A stretch of DNA of 64,000 nt, taken from positions 1 through 64,000 of the forward strand of contig NZ_JAGTJJ010000002.1 in NCBI RefSeq assembly GCF_028435365.1, in the 5' to 3' direction. The position numbers and the translations under genes are program-made. Below the pieces are notes generated by a model that did no database searches, was not told the DNA's origin, and saw only the letters and a list, made by a program, of their open reading frames with translations. This DNA is from Polyangium jinanense (lineage in GTDB: Bacteria; Myxococcota; Polyangia; Polyangiales; Polyangiaceae). Position 1 is the first letter of the stretch, and each line of letters begins with the position of its first letter. Of this stretch, positions 1 through 7,722 are shown piece after piece.

Positions 1-18
1 GTCTTGCCACCGGCCTGT

Positions 19-49
19 GGGAAGAACTGCGCATCGCGCAGTTCTTCCC
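19..49. terminator. Perfect 14-bp hairpin, terminator-like
   Basis: Two perfectly complementary 14-bp arms (19-32 and 36-49) are separated by a 3-nt loop (atc). There is no clear T-run on either side, so it may be a terminator of a gene left of the window or a dispersed palindromic repeat. No gene is recognised in 1-263 otherwise. Confidence 0.5.
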
Positions 50-263
50 CCTGAGGTCCAGGGCTTGCCCTGGTTCGGGTCGAGGGGCGAACAGCCCCCG
101 CGGGGCCCGGGGCAGCGCCCCGGCGCGGCGGCCCCAAGAAGAGACCAATGCTCAGCCCTCCGGCGGTGGCACGCTGCCCCACGCGCCGGTGCCTGTCAAC
201 CCGCCTCCCAAGAGCCCTCATGTCGGAGATTTACAGAACCAGACCTCCCTGTTAGGGGGGGTG

Positions 264-1562
264 ATGGGCGTCACCGCGTTCCTCGAGTGCTACGACTCCG
301 AAAACTTCGACCCGGCCTCGGGCGGCACCGGGCTCTTCAGGACCAAGGGCCTCCTCCCGCCCGCTTGGTTTCTCTTCTTCGACGCCGCGGACTTCGCCTC
401 CGTGCGCTCGCAGCACGATGGCAGCACCTACTCGCTCCTCCGCCGCCCCGCGTCCGCGGCCGCCGCCCGCGCCCTCGAACGGCTCGAGGCGCTGAAGCCC
501 CACATCACGCCGGAGCTCGACGCCGTGCTGCGCTCGTTCCTCGCCGCCGTCGAGAAGGCTTGCGCTCCCCGCGGTCTCGGCGTGCTCGTCTTCAACACCC
601 ACCGCTTCGAGTCCACCCGGGCCGAGCTCATCGCTTGTATCGGCTGGTTCGACGCGTTCGCTGCAAAGGGCTACTCCGCTCGCCTCGCCACGCGCGCCGA
701 GTCGATCTTCGACCCCTGCGACGGCCTCGACTTCGACGAAGACGACCGGAAGCTCGACGTCGGCAACCCAGACGCGCTCTGCGGCTGGCCCTCCAGCGTG
801 ACGGACCGGGCGCCCCCCGTCGTTCCGAAGCCGCCCCCGCCCAGCGCGGACGCCAATTCTCTCGACGCCATCCTGGCGCGCCTGTGGGCCCATCCGGCGG
901 ACCTCGATGTTCGCCTCGCCTGCGCGAAAGAGCTGACCGCCCTCGGCGACCCTCGCGGCGAGTTCATCACCCTCGATTGCGCCGAGAAGCTCACCCACCG
1001 AAAGCTCAAGCGTCACGAGCAGCTCCTCGACGACGAGCGTGTGCACCACCCCTTCCGCCGCGCGCGTACCTTCCACCAAGGCCTTCCGGTCGCGGTGGAG
1101 TGGAATGCTGCGCCCGGCGATCCCCTCGTCGGCCACCCTGCCTGGTCCACCGTCGAGAGCGTGATCTTCTCCGGCCCTGTCGAGCTGCTCCCGCCCGTGC
1201 GCCAGCTGCAGGCGACGCCCGCGCTCATCCGCGCCATCGACCGGCCGGTGCCCTACGTCTCCATCTGCATGAGCGACGACAAGGACCCCGCGGCCTGGGC
1301 GGCGCTCGAATCCACCGAGCGCTTCCCGAACCTCGTCGAGGTCCGCGTCGTCGAGCCCGCGACCGTCTGGCTCCCCGAAGCGGGGCAGCGGCTCATCGCG
1401 CGGAGGCCCTCGGTGCGGCTACACGCCGGCTCGCCCCTCGTGCCACTCCCTCCGCTCACGCCCCTCACGGCCGAGGAGCACGCCGCGCGCGTCGCGCGAT
1501 GGACGAATCCGCCGGCGGCCCGCTTCCTCGAGGGGCCTCGCTACGACAACGGATTCAGCTGA
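264..1562 (+). CDS. TIGR02996-domain protein of unknown function
   Basis: The 432-residue protein has no signal peptide or membrane segment and is probably cytoplasmic. The start is the ATG at 264, directly after a G-rich ribosome-binding stretch (254-261); upstream in-frame codons have no such site. Residues about 199-240 match the TIGR02996 repeat-companion pattern: a short helix with LDAILARLW, a run of acidic and Leu residues, then GDPRGEFITL. This small domain is abundant in myxobacteria and planctomycetes and often sits next to degenerate repeats; its function is unknown. The N-terminal 190 residues (start MGVTAFLECYDSENFD) are not recognised. It stands alone, with a tandem repeat array starting 49 bp after the stop. 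Confidence 0.75.
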   Translation: MGVTAFLECYDSENFDPASGGTGLFRTKGLLPPAWFLFFDAADFASVRSQHDGSTYSLLRRPASAAAARALERLEALKPHITPELDAVLRSFLAAVEKACAPRGLGVLVFNTHRFESTRAELIACIGWFDAFAAKGYSARLATRAESIFDPCDGLDFDEDDRKLDVGNPDALCGWPSSVTDRAPPVVPKPPPPSADANSLDAILARLWAHPADLDVRLACAKELTALGDPRGEFITLDCAEKLTHRKLKRHEQLLDDERVHHPFRRARTFHQGLPVAVEWNAAPGDPLVGHPAWSTVESVIFSGPVELLPPVRQLQATPALIRAIDRPVPYVSICMSDDKDPAAWAALESTERFPNLVEVRVVEPATVWLPEAGQRLIARRPSVRLHAGSPLVPLPPLTPLTAEEHAARVARWTNPPAARFLEGPRYDNGFS

Positions 1563-1611
1563 CCGGTTCACGGGCTCCGATGCCCGCGGCACCTGGCCCG
1601 TCCTATCCGGC

Positions 1612-1856
1612 CGTGGGAGGGACCATCGGAACCTCAACGCGCTTCACCTTCGGTCGTAGGGGGGACCGTCCGAACCTCAACGCGTATCACTTTCGGTCGT
1701 GGGAGGGACCATCGGAACCTCAACGCGTATCACCTTCGGTCGTAGGGGGGACCGTCCGAACCTCAACGCGTATCACTTTCGGTCGTGGGAGGGACCATCG
1801 GAACCTCAACGCGTATCACCTTCGGTCGTAGGGGGGACCGTCCGAACCTCAACGCG
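1612..1856. repeat. 43-bp tandem repeat array, 5.7 copies in alternating A/B variants
   Basis: Five full 43-bp units start at 1612, 1655, 1698, 1741 and 1784, and a 30-bp partial unit starts at 1827. Units alternate between variant A (core GGGACCATCGGAACCTCAAC) and variant B (core GGGGACCGTCCGAACCTCAA), giving an 86-bp higher-order period. Corresponding units are nearly identical; the first differs by a few bases near its 3' end. There are no spacers. An open frame runs through the array because 43-bp pairs do not meet stops in one frame, but there is no sign of translation. Confidence 0.95.
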
Positions 1857-2083
1857 TTCTACATCACACCCTTCCCGTCACCCACGTGACCTAGCCGGGA
1901 GGCGACATCCATCCCCTCCCGAGTCTTGCCGAAACCTCGACCCCCTCCCAATTCGACCGGCGTGGCTCGCGAGTTCGGGTCCCCCAGCCCCCCCGACCTC
2001 ACGCCGCCCAGCGCCCCCTCCGCCTGCGCCTGCGCACACACTCCACCTCGACAAATCGCTTCCCCCATCGAATCGTAGTCCCC
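1857..2083. other. Intergenic region upstream of aroKB
   Basis: These 227 bp lie between the tandem repeats and the aroKB start. The stretch is C-rich on the top strand. I see no convincing promoter, hairpin or small gene here, though the aroKB promoter must lie in it or in the repeats. Confidence 0.4.
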
Positions 2084-3715
2084 ATGCCTCCGCTTCCGCT
2101 CACCCAGCCGCGCCCCCAGCGTCCCCTCCTCCTCAGCGGACTCATGGGCTCTGGTAAATCCACCATCGGCCCCCTCGTCGCCGCCCAAGCTGCGGTCCCC
2201 TTCCTCGACCTCGACGCCGTCATCACCCAGAACACGGGCCGCTCTGTCCCGGCCCTCTTCGCGGAGCCCGACGGCGAACCGGCCTTCCGCGCCCTCGAGG
2301 CGGCCACCCTCCGCGGCCTCCTCGCTTCCCCCGAGCCGCGCGTCATCGCCCTCGGCGGCGGCACCCTCCTCGACCCCGAGCTCCGCGCGTTTGCCCTTGC
2401 CCACGCGCACGTCGTCACCCTCACGGCTCGACCCGACACCCTCGCCGCGCGCACCGCCGGCCCCGGTCGACCCCTCCTCGACGAAACTCCCGACCGCCTC
2501 GCGCGCCTCCGCAGCCTCCTCGCCTCCCGCGCGCCCGTCTACGCCGAGGCCCATGCCCACATCCGGACCGACGATCGCTCGCCCGCCGACATCACCGACG
2601 CCGTCCTCCAAGCCTGGCTCGACCCCACCCTCGTCGTCCCGCTCGGCACCCGTTCCTACCCGGTTCGCCTCACCCACGACGCCCCGCGCACCCTCGCCGA
2701 GGTCGCTCGTTCCCTCGCGCCTTCCGCCGTCTTCGTCGTCACCGATGAGAACGTCGCGCCCATCGCCCTCGACCCGGTCCTTGACGCCCTCCGCACGACC
2801 GGCCTCCGTGTCCCGGCCACCGTCGTCCTTCCGCCCGGCGAAACCCACAAGCAGATGCCGGCGGTCGAGCGCATCCTCGCCGCCCTCGTCGAGTCCGGCG
2901 CTGACCGCGAATGCCTCGTCGTCGCTCTCGGTGGCGGCGTCGTCTCCGATGTCGCCGGGTTAGCCGCGTCCCTCCTCCTTCGGGGCGTCCGGTGGGTCGC
3001 GATGCCCACGACCTTGCTCTCGATGGTCGATGCGGCCGTGGGTGGAAAGACCGGCGTCGACCTCGGGGTCGCCAAGAATGCCGTCGGCACCTTCCACCAG
3101 CCCTCGGCTGTCCTCATCGACCCGGCGCGCGTTCAGACCGAGTCCACCCGGGCTTACGTCTCCGGCCTGGCCGAGGTCGTCAAGGCGGCCGCCATTGCCG
3201 ACACCTCCCTCTTCGAGCTCGTCGGCCGGGAGCGCGAGCGCGTCCTCGCCCGGGACCTCGACCTCGTTCGGCAGATGGTCCTCGGCGCGGTCCGTGTGAA
3301 GACCGCGATCGTCATCCGGGACGAGCGCGAGTCCGGCGACCGCGTCCTCCTCAACTTCGGCCACACCATCGGACACGGCCTCGAGGCGGCCGGCGCGTAT
3401 ACCCGCCTCACCCATGGCGAGGCCGTCGCGCTCGGCATGATTGCCATCCTCCGCGTCGGCCGTGCCCTTGGTGTCACCGACGCTGAGGCAGCGACGCGTG
3501 TCGAGCGCCTCCTCGTCGACCTCGGCTTGCCCACGGACCTCACGCGTGAGCCGCTCGACGAGGCGCTCCGCCTGGCCTCGCTCGACAAGAAGCGCACGGC
3601 TTCGGGGATTCGGGTCGTCCTCCTCGAAGGCCTTGGGCGACCTCGCATCGAGCTCCTCTCGCTCGAAGCGTTGGGGCGCCTCCTTCATGCGGGGATGCAG
3701 AGCGTTTCCGTCTGA
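2084..3715 (+). CDS. aroKB: Bifunctional shikimate kinase / 3-dehydroquinate synthase
   Basis: One 543-residue protein fuses two shikimate-pathway enzymes of the cytoplasm. Residues 1 to about 175 are shikimate kinase: Walker A GLMGSGKST (19-27), shikimate-binding LDLD (41-44), GGGT (91-94) and a lid Arg in GPGRPLL (127-132). From about 182 on is the NAD- and metal-dependent 3-dehydroquinate synthase that cyclises DAHP: PPGETHKQM, the ALGGGVVSDVAG dinucleotide loop, a KTGVDLG segment, and the metal-site motifs FGHTIGHGLE and THGEAVALGM. Each half has normal family length, so both are expected to be active. The two steps are not consecutive in the pathway (AroB is step 2, AroK step 5). The start at 2084 leaves a short leader before the P-loop. 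Confidence 0.95.
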   Translation: MPPLPLTQPRPQRPLLLSGLMGSGKSTIGPLVAAQAAVPFLDLDAVITQNTGRSVPALFAEPDGEPAFRALEAATLRGLLASPEPRVIALGGGTLLDPELRAFALAHAHVVTLTARPDTLAARTAGPGRPLLDETPDRLARLRSLLASRAPVYAEAHAHIRTDDRSPADITDAVLQAWLDPTLVVPLGTRSYPVRLTHDAPRTLAEVARSLAPSAVFVVTDENVAPIALDPVLDALRTTGLRVPATVVLPPGETHKQMPAVERILAALVESGADRECLVVALGGGVVSDVAGLAASLLLRGVRWVAMPTTLLSMVDAAVGGKTGVDLGVAKNAVGTFHQPSAVLIDPARVQTESTRAYVSGLAEVVKAAAIADTSLFELVGRERERVLARDLDLVRQMVLGAVRVKTAIVIRDERESGDRVLLNFGHTIGHGLEAAGAYTRLTHGEAVALGMIAILRVGRALGVTDAEAATRVERLLVDLGLPTDLTREPLDEALRLASLDKKRTASGIRVVLLEGLGRPRIELLSLEALGRLLHAGMQSVSV

Positions 3716-3796
3716 ACCCTGCGGATCTTTGCCGGCCCGGCGGCTTTCTCGATACACTGACGGTTGACCTCAGGCGTCGAGGGAGGCTCCTCCACC

Positions 3797-4540
3797 ATGA
3801 AGATCCAGCGAAGGCATATTGGCGGTGTGGCCGCGCTACTGGCGCTCGGCGGTTTGCTCGGTGCGGGGTGCGCGGAGAACCGCAGCAGCCTCTTCGTCCG
3901 TGGCGCGCTCGTGTTCGACACCGACACCTGCGGGGTCGTCGCTGAGACCACGGCTCCGACCCTCTTGCGTGGCACCCTCGACGTGGCGTTCGCCTCCGAA
4001 TACAACGCCGCGCTCCTCGTGGGCAATCAGCTCGTCCGGCGCGGCAACGCGGCGACGCTTCGCACGGAGACCTCTCGGGTCCAGTTCGAGAGCGCCGATG
4101 TGCACACCTTCGACGCTGCGGGCAATGAGCTCGGCGCATTCACGGCGCCGGCCACCGGGTTCGTGGACCCGTCCACGGGGGCCGAGCCGGGGCTTGGATT
4201 CGCCAACGTCGTCCTGGTCGACTCGGGCACCTCGGCGGCAGCGCTTGGAGCGAGCGGGGGGAGCGGCACGCCCGTCGAGGTCCTCGCCAACGTCATCATC
4301 CGAGGGCGGACGCTGGGCGGGGAGGAAGTCGCGACGGGCGAATGGCAGTTCCCGATCGACGTGTGCCGCGGCTGCCTCGTGTTTTTCCCGCCGGAGGCTG
4401 ACGACCTGTCCACGCCCGAGCGAGACTGCTTCAACCCGGCCGACGCACCGTCCGGCTTTTGCCGCCCCGGGATCGACAACGCGGTGGACTGTCGACTTTG
4501 CAGGGGCCTGGACCCGGTTTGCGACACCCCGTCTCTGTGA
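3797..4540 (+). CDS. Predicted lipoprotein, Cys-rich C-terminus
   Basis: This 247-residue protein starts at the ATG at 3797 with GGGAGG at 3781-3786; a TTG 33 bp upstream is less likely. A basic n-region (MKIQRRH), a hydrophobic core and the lipobox LGAGC (lipid-accepting Cys25) mark it as a lipoprotein. The middle is rich in Ala, Val and Thr and looks like a beta-sandwich. The last 60 residues hold seven cysteines, including CRGC and CRLC pairs, which suggests disulfides or a small metal site outside the cytoplasm. I recognise no family. It follows aroKB by 81 bp on the same strand and ends at a bidirectional terminator and parS site. Confidence 0.75.
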   Translation: MKIQRRHIGGVAALLALGGLLGAGCAENRSSLFVRGALVFDTDTCGVVAETTAPTLLRGTLDVAFASEYNAALLVGNQLVRRGNAATLRTETSRVQFESADVHTFDAAGNELGAFTAPATGFVDPSTGAEPGLGFANVVLVDSGTSAAALGASGGSGTPVEVLANVIIRGRTLGGEEVATGEWQFPIDVCRGCLVFFPPEADDLSTPERDCFNPADAPSGFCRPGIDNAVDCRLCRGLDPVCDTPSL

Positions 4541-4557
4541 GGGCGCACCGCCCCCAA

Positions 4558-4573
4558 TGTTTCACGTGAAACA
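4558..4573. promoter_or_regulatory. parS: parS site 1 (ParB-binding centromere site)
   Basis: The 16-bp palindrome TGTTTCACGTGAAACA matches the widely conserved chromosomal parS consensus (TGTTNCACGTGAAACA) at every position; the symmetry extends to 18 bp with flanking A/T. It lies between two convergent genes. The window holds two more near-identical sites within 2.7 kb and dnaN-recF-gyrB about 9 kb away, the usual setting for origin-proximal ParB loading. Confidence 0.93.
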
Positions 4574-4579
4574 TCCCCT

Positions 4580-4605
4580 CGAGACCCGTCACCGCACGGG
4601 TCTCG
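4580..4605. terminator. Bidirectional terminator hairpin
   Basis: A perfect 10-bp stem (4580-4589 with 4596-4605, arms CGAGACCCGT and ACGGGTCTCG) encloses a 6-nt loop. It lies between the convergent lipoprotein gene and the exported-protein gene and overlaps the stop codon of the latter. No long T-run follows. Confidence 0.65.
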
Positions 4606-5212
4606 TATCCTTCGAGCCTCCCCGAATCGCGTTGTAGAGGATCTGGAACGGCAAGCTCAACGCCACGAGGTCGAGCTGCGCGCCGACCACGATCGACGTC
4701 TCCCGCGAAGGCCCGAGCCCGTACCGGAACTGCGCCAGCAACCCGGCCGCGATCACGTACGAGGCGTGGAAGTTGTAGCTGCGGGTCCCCCAGAACAGCG
4801 CGCCCGCGACCCCCGGTTCGAGCCCCTGCATCGGCGCGTACCGACCGTACCCGCCCACCGACACCACGAGGGGTAACGCCTGCAGCACGGGGAACAGCGT
4901 CGACACCCCGGCCCCGAACTGCACCTCGTCGAAGGCGTGTGTCATCACCTCGGCATAGGGTCCCACGCCGAAGTCGGTCACCTTGCTCCGACCGAACAAC
5001 ACGTCCCCCCGCAGCCCCAGGTGAAAGACCGTCTGGTCCCAGATCTTTCGATCGAGCCCTCGCCCGGCCGCGCCGATCGTCAACCCGACCGTCCCTTGCG
5101 GCTCGGCCCGCGCCTCCACCCCGAACGACAGGCATCCCGCGAGCACCGCCCCGCCCACGAACGCCCGCCCAGCCAACCCAGACCGCCGCAAGCACGCCCG
5201 CCTGCTTTCCAT
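4589..5212 (-). CDS. Exported protein of unknown function, possible outer-membrane beta-barrel
   Basis: From the ATG at 5212 the protein has 207 residues; an in-frame GTG at 5230 is an alternative, since a GGGGAGG tract directly precedes it. The N-terminus has basic residues, a hydrophobic stretch and an Ala-x-Ala signal-peptidase-I-type site before EPQG, so export is likely. The mature part alternates hydrophobic and polar residues with many Gly and aromatic residues (for example FHLGLRGDVLFG, SYNFHASYVIAAGLLAQFRY), as in small outer-membrane barrels or porin-like proteins. No named family is recognised. The gene converges with the lipoprotein at 3797, with parS site 1 between them. Confidence 0.7.
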   Translation of the reverse strand: MESRRACLRRSGLAGRAFVGGAVLAGCLSFGVEARAEPQGTVGLTIGAAGRGLDRKIWDQTVFHLGLRGDVLFGRSKVTDFGVGPYAEVMTHAFDEVQFGAGVSTLFPVLQALPLVVSVGGYGRYAPMQGLEPGVAGALFWGTRSYNFHASYVIAAGLLAQFRYGLGPSRETSIVVGAQLDLVALSLPFQILYNAIRGGSKDTRPVR

Positions 5213-5258
5213 CTTCTTCCCATCACCCACCCTCCCCTACGCCGTCAAGCAACCCCCA

Positions 5259-5274
5259 CGTTTCACGTGAAACA
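5259..5274. promoter_or_regulatory. parS: parS site 2
   Basis: CGTTTCACGTGAAACA matches the parS consensus at 15 of 16 positions (first T is C). The 14-bp core GTTTCACGTGAAAC is a perfect palindrome. It lies about 46 bp upstream of the exported-protein start and 30 bp before the large inverted repeat. Confidence 0.9.
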
Positions 5275-5303
5275 TCCCCCCCACCCCCCAAGCGATCAGC
5301 GTT

Positions 5304-5540
5304 GGGAGGGAGGGTCGGAGGTGGTGGCCACCCGGAGGGGCACGAAAGAGAACCGAGCGAGGTACACCCACCTCCGAGCCTCGCGAGGCGGTCCAGTGCC
5401 AGGGGCCACCCCGCCTCCGGATGCACCCACCCGAGCGAGACGTGCGGGCGCCACCCCGCAAAGAACCCCACCCGTCCAAATCCAACCAGAACAACCCCAA
5501 GTGCCCCTCTGGGTGGCCACCACCTCCGACCCTCCCTCCC
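5304..5540. repeat. 237-bp element with 40-bp terminal inverted repeats
   Basis: The arms 5304-5343 and 5501-5540 are inverted copies with one mismatch (5334 against 5510). They begin GGGAGGGAGGGTCGGAGG and include GGTGGCCACC. The 157-bp interior has a 12-bp palindrome (GCCTCGCGAGGC, about 5375-5386) and no credible gene. No target-site duplication is visible at the ends. It resembles a miniature inverted-repeat element or a large palindromic dispersed repeat; no transposase is in the window. Confidence 0.85.
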
Positions 5541-5582
5541 CGCCTCGCATCCTGGTTCCCCGCATGGTACCGTCCCCTCGCC

Positions 5583-5906
5583 ATGGGTGGCCGTCAGGTC
5601 CAGCTTCGCATTGGCGGCCAGACATATCGGGTCGTCACCTCCGCGTCCGACGACGAGCTCCACCGCCTCACCCTCATGGTTGAGGAGAAGCTCACGCAGG
5701 TCGCCGGTCCCGGCCGCATGGTCAACCCCCAGGCTCTCCTCCTCGCGGCCCTCGCCCTCGCGCACGACCTCGAAGAAGAGCGCGCACGCCATAACGACCA
5801 GATGGCTCGCACCCGCATTGCCTTCGGCCGCATGCTTGAACGCGTCGACGCTGCGCTCGGCGCCATCGAGCCCGGCGCGGACGCATCCGACGAGGACGAC
5901 CGATGA
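5583..5906 (+). CDS. zapA: Cell division protein ZapA
   Basis: The 107-residue protein starts MGGRQVQLRIGGQTYRV, the typical beta-hairpin of ZapA, followed by the DDELHRLTLMVEEKL helix and a C-terminal helix likely to form a coiled coil. ZapA binds FtsZ and bundles its filaments at the division site. Length fits the family. Upstream in-frame codons translate the palindromic repeat, so the ATG at 5583 is the start. The stop overlaps the bioF start (ATGA at 5903-5906), so zapA is probably translationally coupled to biotin synthesis genes. Confidence 0.9.
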   Translation: MGGRQVQLRIGGQTYRVVTSASDDELHRLTLMVEEKLTQVAGPGRMVNPQALLLAALALAHDLEEERARHNDQMARTRIAFGRMLERVDAALGAIEPGADASDEDDR

Positions 5907-7024
5907 CCGAGCTTGGCGCCCTTCGCCATCTCGCGGCGGAGATTGCGACGCTCGAACAGGCTGGACTGCTTCGCAAGCCGAGCGCGCCGCCGCCGTCGGG
6001 ATGCCTCGTCCTCTGCTCGAACGATTACCTCGGATACGGAACCGACCCCTGGCCTGCGCCCGCCGAGGCTCCCTCCGGCGCTGGCGCTTCACGCCTCGTC
6101 AGCGGGCATCATGCCGAGCATGCGCTCGCCGAGCAGACGATCGCCACCTGGCTCGGGTTCGAGTCCGCGCTCCTGTTCTCGTCCGGGTACGCGGCCAATG
6201 TCGGGACCATCTCGGCTCTTGCCCGGCCGGGGGACGTCATCGTCTCGGATGCGTTGAACCACGCCTCCATCATCGATGGCTGCCGCCTCTCCGGGGCCAA
6301 GGTCGTTGTCGTTCCCCATCGGGATGCGGCTGCCGCCGAGGCTGCGCTCGAGCGGGCGCAGGGTGCGCCGCGGCGATGGCTCGTCACCGAGTCGTACTTC
6401 AGCATGGATGGCGACTCGCCCGACCTCGTTCGGCTCCGGGCTGCCTGTGACCGATGGGATGCCGCGCTCGTCGTGGACGAGGCCCACGCGGTCGGGACGC
6501 TCGGTCCCGAGGGTCGAGGACTTGCGGCGCGGGCGGGCGTTCGGCCGGACGTCCTCGTGGGGGCTCTCGGAAAGGCGCTCGGGCTTCAGGGTGCGTTCGT
6601 GGTCGGACCGATGGTCCTCCGCACCTGGCTCTGGAATCGTGCCCGTAGCTTCGTCTTCTCCACGGGCATCAGCCCCGCCCTCGCGGCCGCCATCCGGCAT
6701 CGGGTCCTCCGCGTCGCTGCCGATGACGAGGCGCGCGCTCGGCTCGACCACATCATCGACCGCCTACGCGCCGGACTCGCCTCCATCATCGGTGATGCGC
6801 TCCTCCCCTCGCATGGGCCCATCCTCCCTTGCTTCGTGGGTCCCCCGGAGGAGGCCGTTCGCATCTCGCTTCGCCTTCGCGAGCGTGGGGTCCTCGTCCA
6901 GGCCATTCGCCCCCCGACGGTCCCGCCGGGCACCTCGCGCCTTCGCGTCACCGCGCACGCGCGCCTCACCGACGCGGACCTCACTCGGATCGTCACTGCC
7001 TTCGCGGAGGGCTGGAAGCCATGA
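5903..7024 (+). CDS. bioF: 8-amino-7-oxononanoate synthase
   Basis: This PLP-dependent alpha-oxoamine synthase of 373 residues condenses pimeloyl-ACP (or CoA) with L-alanine in the first ring-forming arm of biotin synthesis. Visible motifs are the N-terminal SNDYLGYG (39-46), GASRLVSGHH (61-70), the cofactor-stacking His120 in NHASIIDG, DEAHAVGTLG (192-201) and the Schiff-base Lys224 in GALGKALG. All expected catalytic residues are present. It overlaps zapA by 4 nt and bioD by 4 nt, so the three form one coupled operon. The cluster lacks bioA, bioB and bioC, which must be elsewhere. Confidence 0.95.
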   Translation: MTELGALRHLAAEIATLEQAGLLRKPSAPPPSGCLVLCSNDYLGYGTDPWPAPAEAPSGAGASRLVSGHHAEHALAEQTIATWLGFESALLFSSGYAANVGTISALARPGDVIVSDALNHASIIDGCRLSGAKVVVVPHRDAAAAEAALERAQGAPRRWLVTESYFSMDGDSPDLVRLRAACDRWDAALVVDEAHAVGTLGPEGRGLAARAGVRPDVLVGALGKALGLQGAFVVGPMVLRTWLWNRARSFVFSTGISPALAAAIRHRVLRVAADDEARARLDHIIDRLRAGLASIIGDALLPSHGPILPCFVGPPEEAVRISLRLRERGVLVQAIRPPTVPPGTSRLRVTAHARLTDADLTRIVTAFAEGWKP

Positions 7025-7722
7025 GCCGCATTGTCGTCATTGGAACGGGCACCGGCGTCGGGAAGACCCACGCGGGGGTCGCCCTCGTCGCTGCTCTTGC
7101 ATCGGCTCGCGTCTCGGTCGCAGGCCTCAAGCCCATCGAGTCCGGCGTCCCGTCCGAGCCTTCGTCCACGATCGCGACCGACGCCTCCGCGCTCGCGGCG
7201 TTCAGCACGTTTCACGTGAAACATCCCCTTCCCTACGCGCTGCCGGATCCGGTCTCGCCGCACCTGGCCGCGCGTCGCCTGGGGATGCGCATCGATCTGG
7301 GTCGCGTGGCCGAGTGGGTTGATGCGCATGCGTGCGCGGAGGTGCTGGTCATCGAGACGGCGGGGGCGCTCCTGTCTCCGCTCGGGCCGGGGCTCGTCAA
7401 CCTGGACCTCGCACGCGTGCTGCGACCCGATCACTTGTTGCTTGTCGCTTCGGATCGGCTCGGCGTGCTCCACGATGTCGCGGTCACGCTGCATGCGCTG
7501 CGCACGATGGCCGCGGACCTGCCGGCGCCGCTCCTCGTGCTTCAGCCGCCCGCGGTGCCGGATGCGTCCACCGGGACGAATGCGGAGGAGCTCGTGGAGT
7601 TGAAGATCGTTCCGAGGCTGGTCGTGTTCCCCCGGGCCGAGACGACGGCGGAGGAGACGAGGGCGGCGGCGAAGTGGGTGCTCTCGACGCTCGCCCTCGA
7701 GGGCCAGAATCAGAAGGCGTAG
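7021..7722 (+). CDS. bioD: Dethiobiotin synthetase
   Basis: The 233-residue ATP-dependent enzyme carboxylates 7,8-diaminopelargonate and closes the ureido ring. The P-loop GTGTGVGKT (8-16), the substrate Lys/Ser segment GLKPIESG, the IETAGALLSPL loop (family consensus E-G-A-G-G) and the C-terminal PRAET segment are visible. The start at 7021 overlaps the bioF stop (ATGA). The segment S-T-F-H-V-K-H at residues 62-68 is encoded by a parS site and seems to lie in a variable loop. The 3' end overlaps, tail to tail, the last 13 nt of the gene on the other strand. Confidence 0.92.
   Translation: MSRIVVIGTGTGVGKTHAGVALVAALASARVSVAGLKPIESGVPSEPSSTIATDASALAAFSTFHVKHPLPYALPDPVSPHLAARRLGMRIDLGRVAEWVDAHACAEVLVIETAGALLSPLGPGLVNLDLARVLRPDHLLLVASDRLGVLHDVAVTLHALRTMAADLPAPLLVLQPPAVPDASTGTNAEELVELKIVPRLVVFPRAETTAEETRAAAKWVLSTLALEGQNQKA
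7208..7223. promoter_or_regulatory. parS: parS site 3, inside bioD
   Basis: CGTTTCACGTGAAACA is identical to parS site 2 and matches the consensus at 15 of 16 positions. It is fully inside the bioD coding region, and its codons specify Thr-Phe-His-Val-Lys-His. Intragenic parS sites are known from other bacteria. Confidence 0.9.

Noticed and set aside
17..1831. Very long open frame overlapping the TIGR02996 gene
   Set aside because: Arg/Pro/Ala-rich composition typical of a GC-shadow frame; it continues into the tandem repeats and has no recognisable domain.
1612..1856. CRISPR array reading of the 43-bp repeats
   Set aside because: Units abut directly without unique spacers and no cas gene is nearby.
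5296..5625. Minus-strand small protein encoded by the palindromic element
   Set aside because: It arises because the inverted repeats read open in several frames; no start signal or homologous domain is visible.
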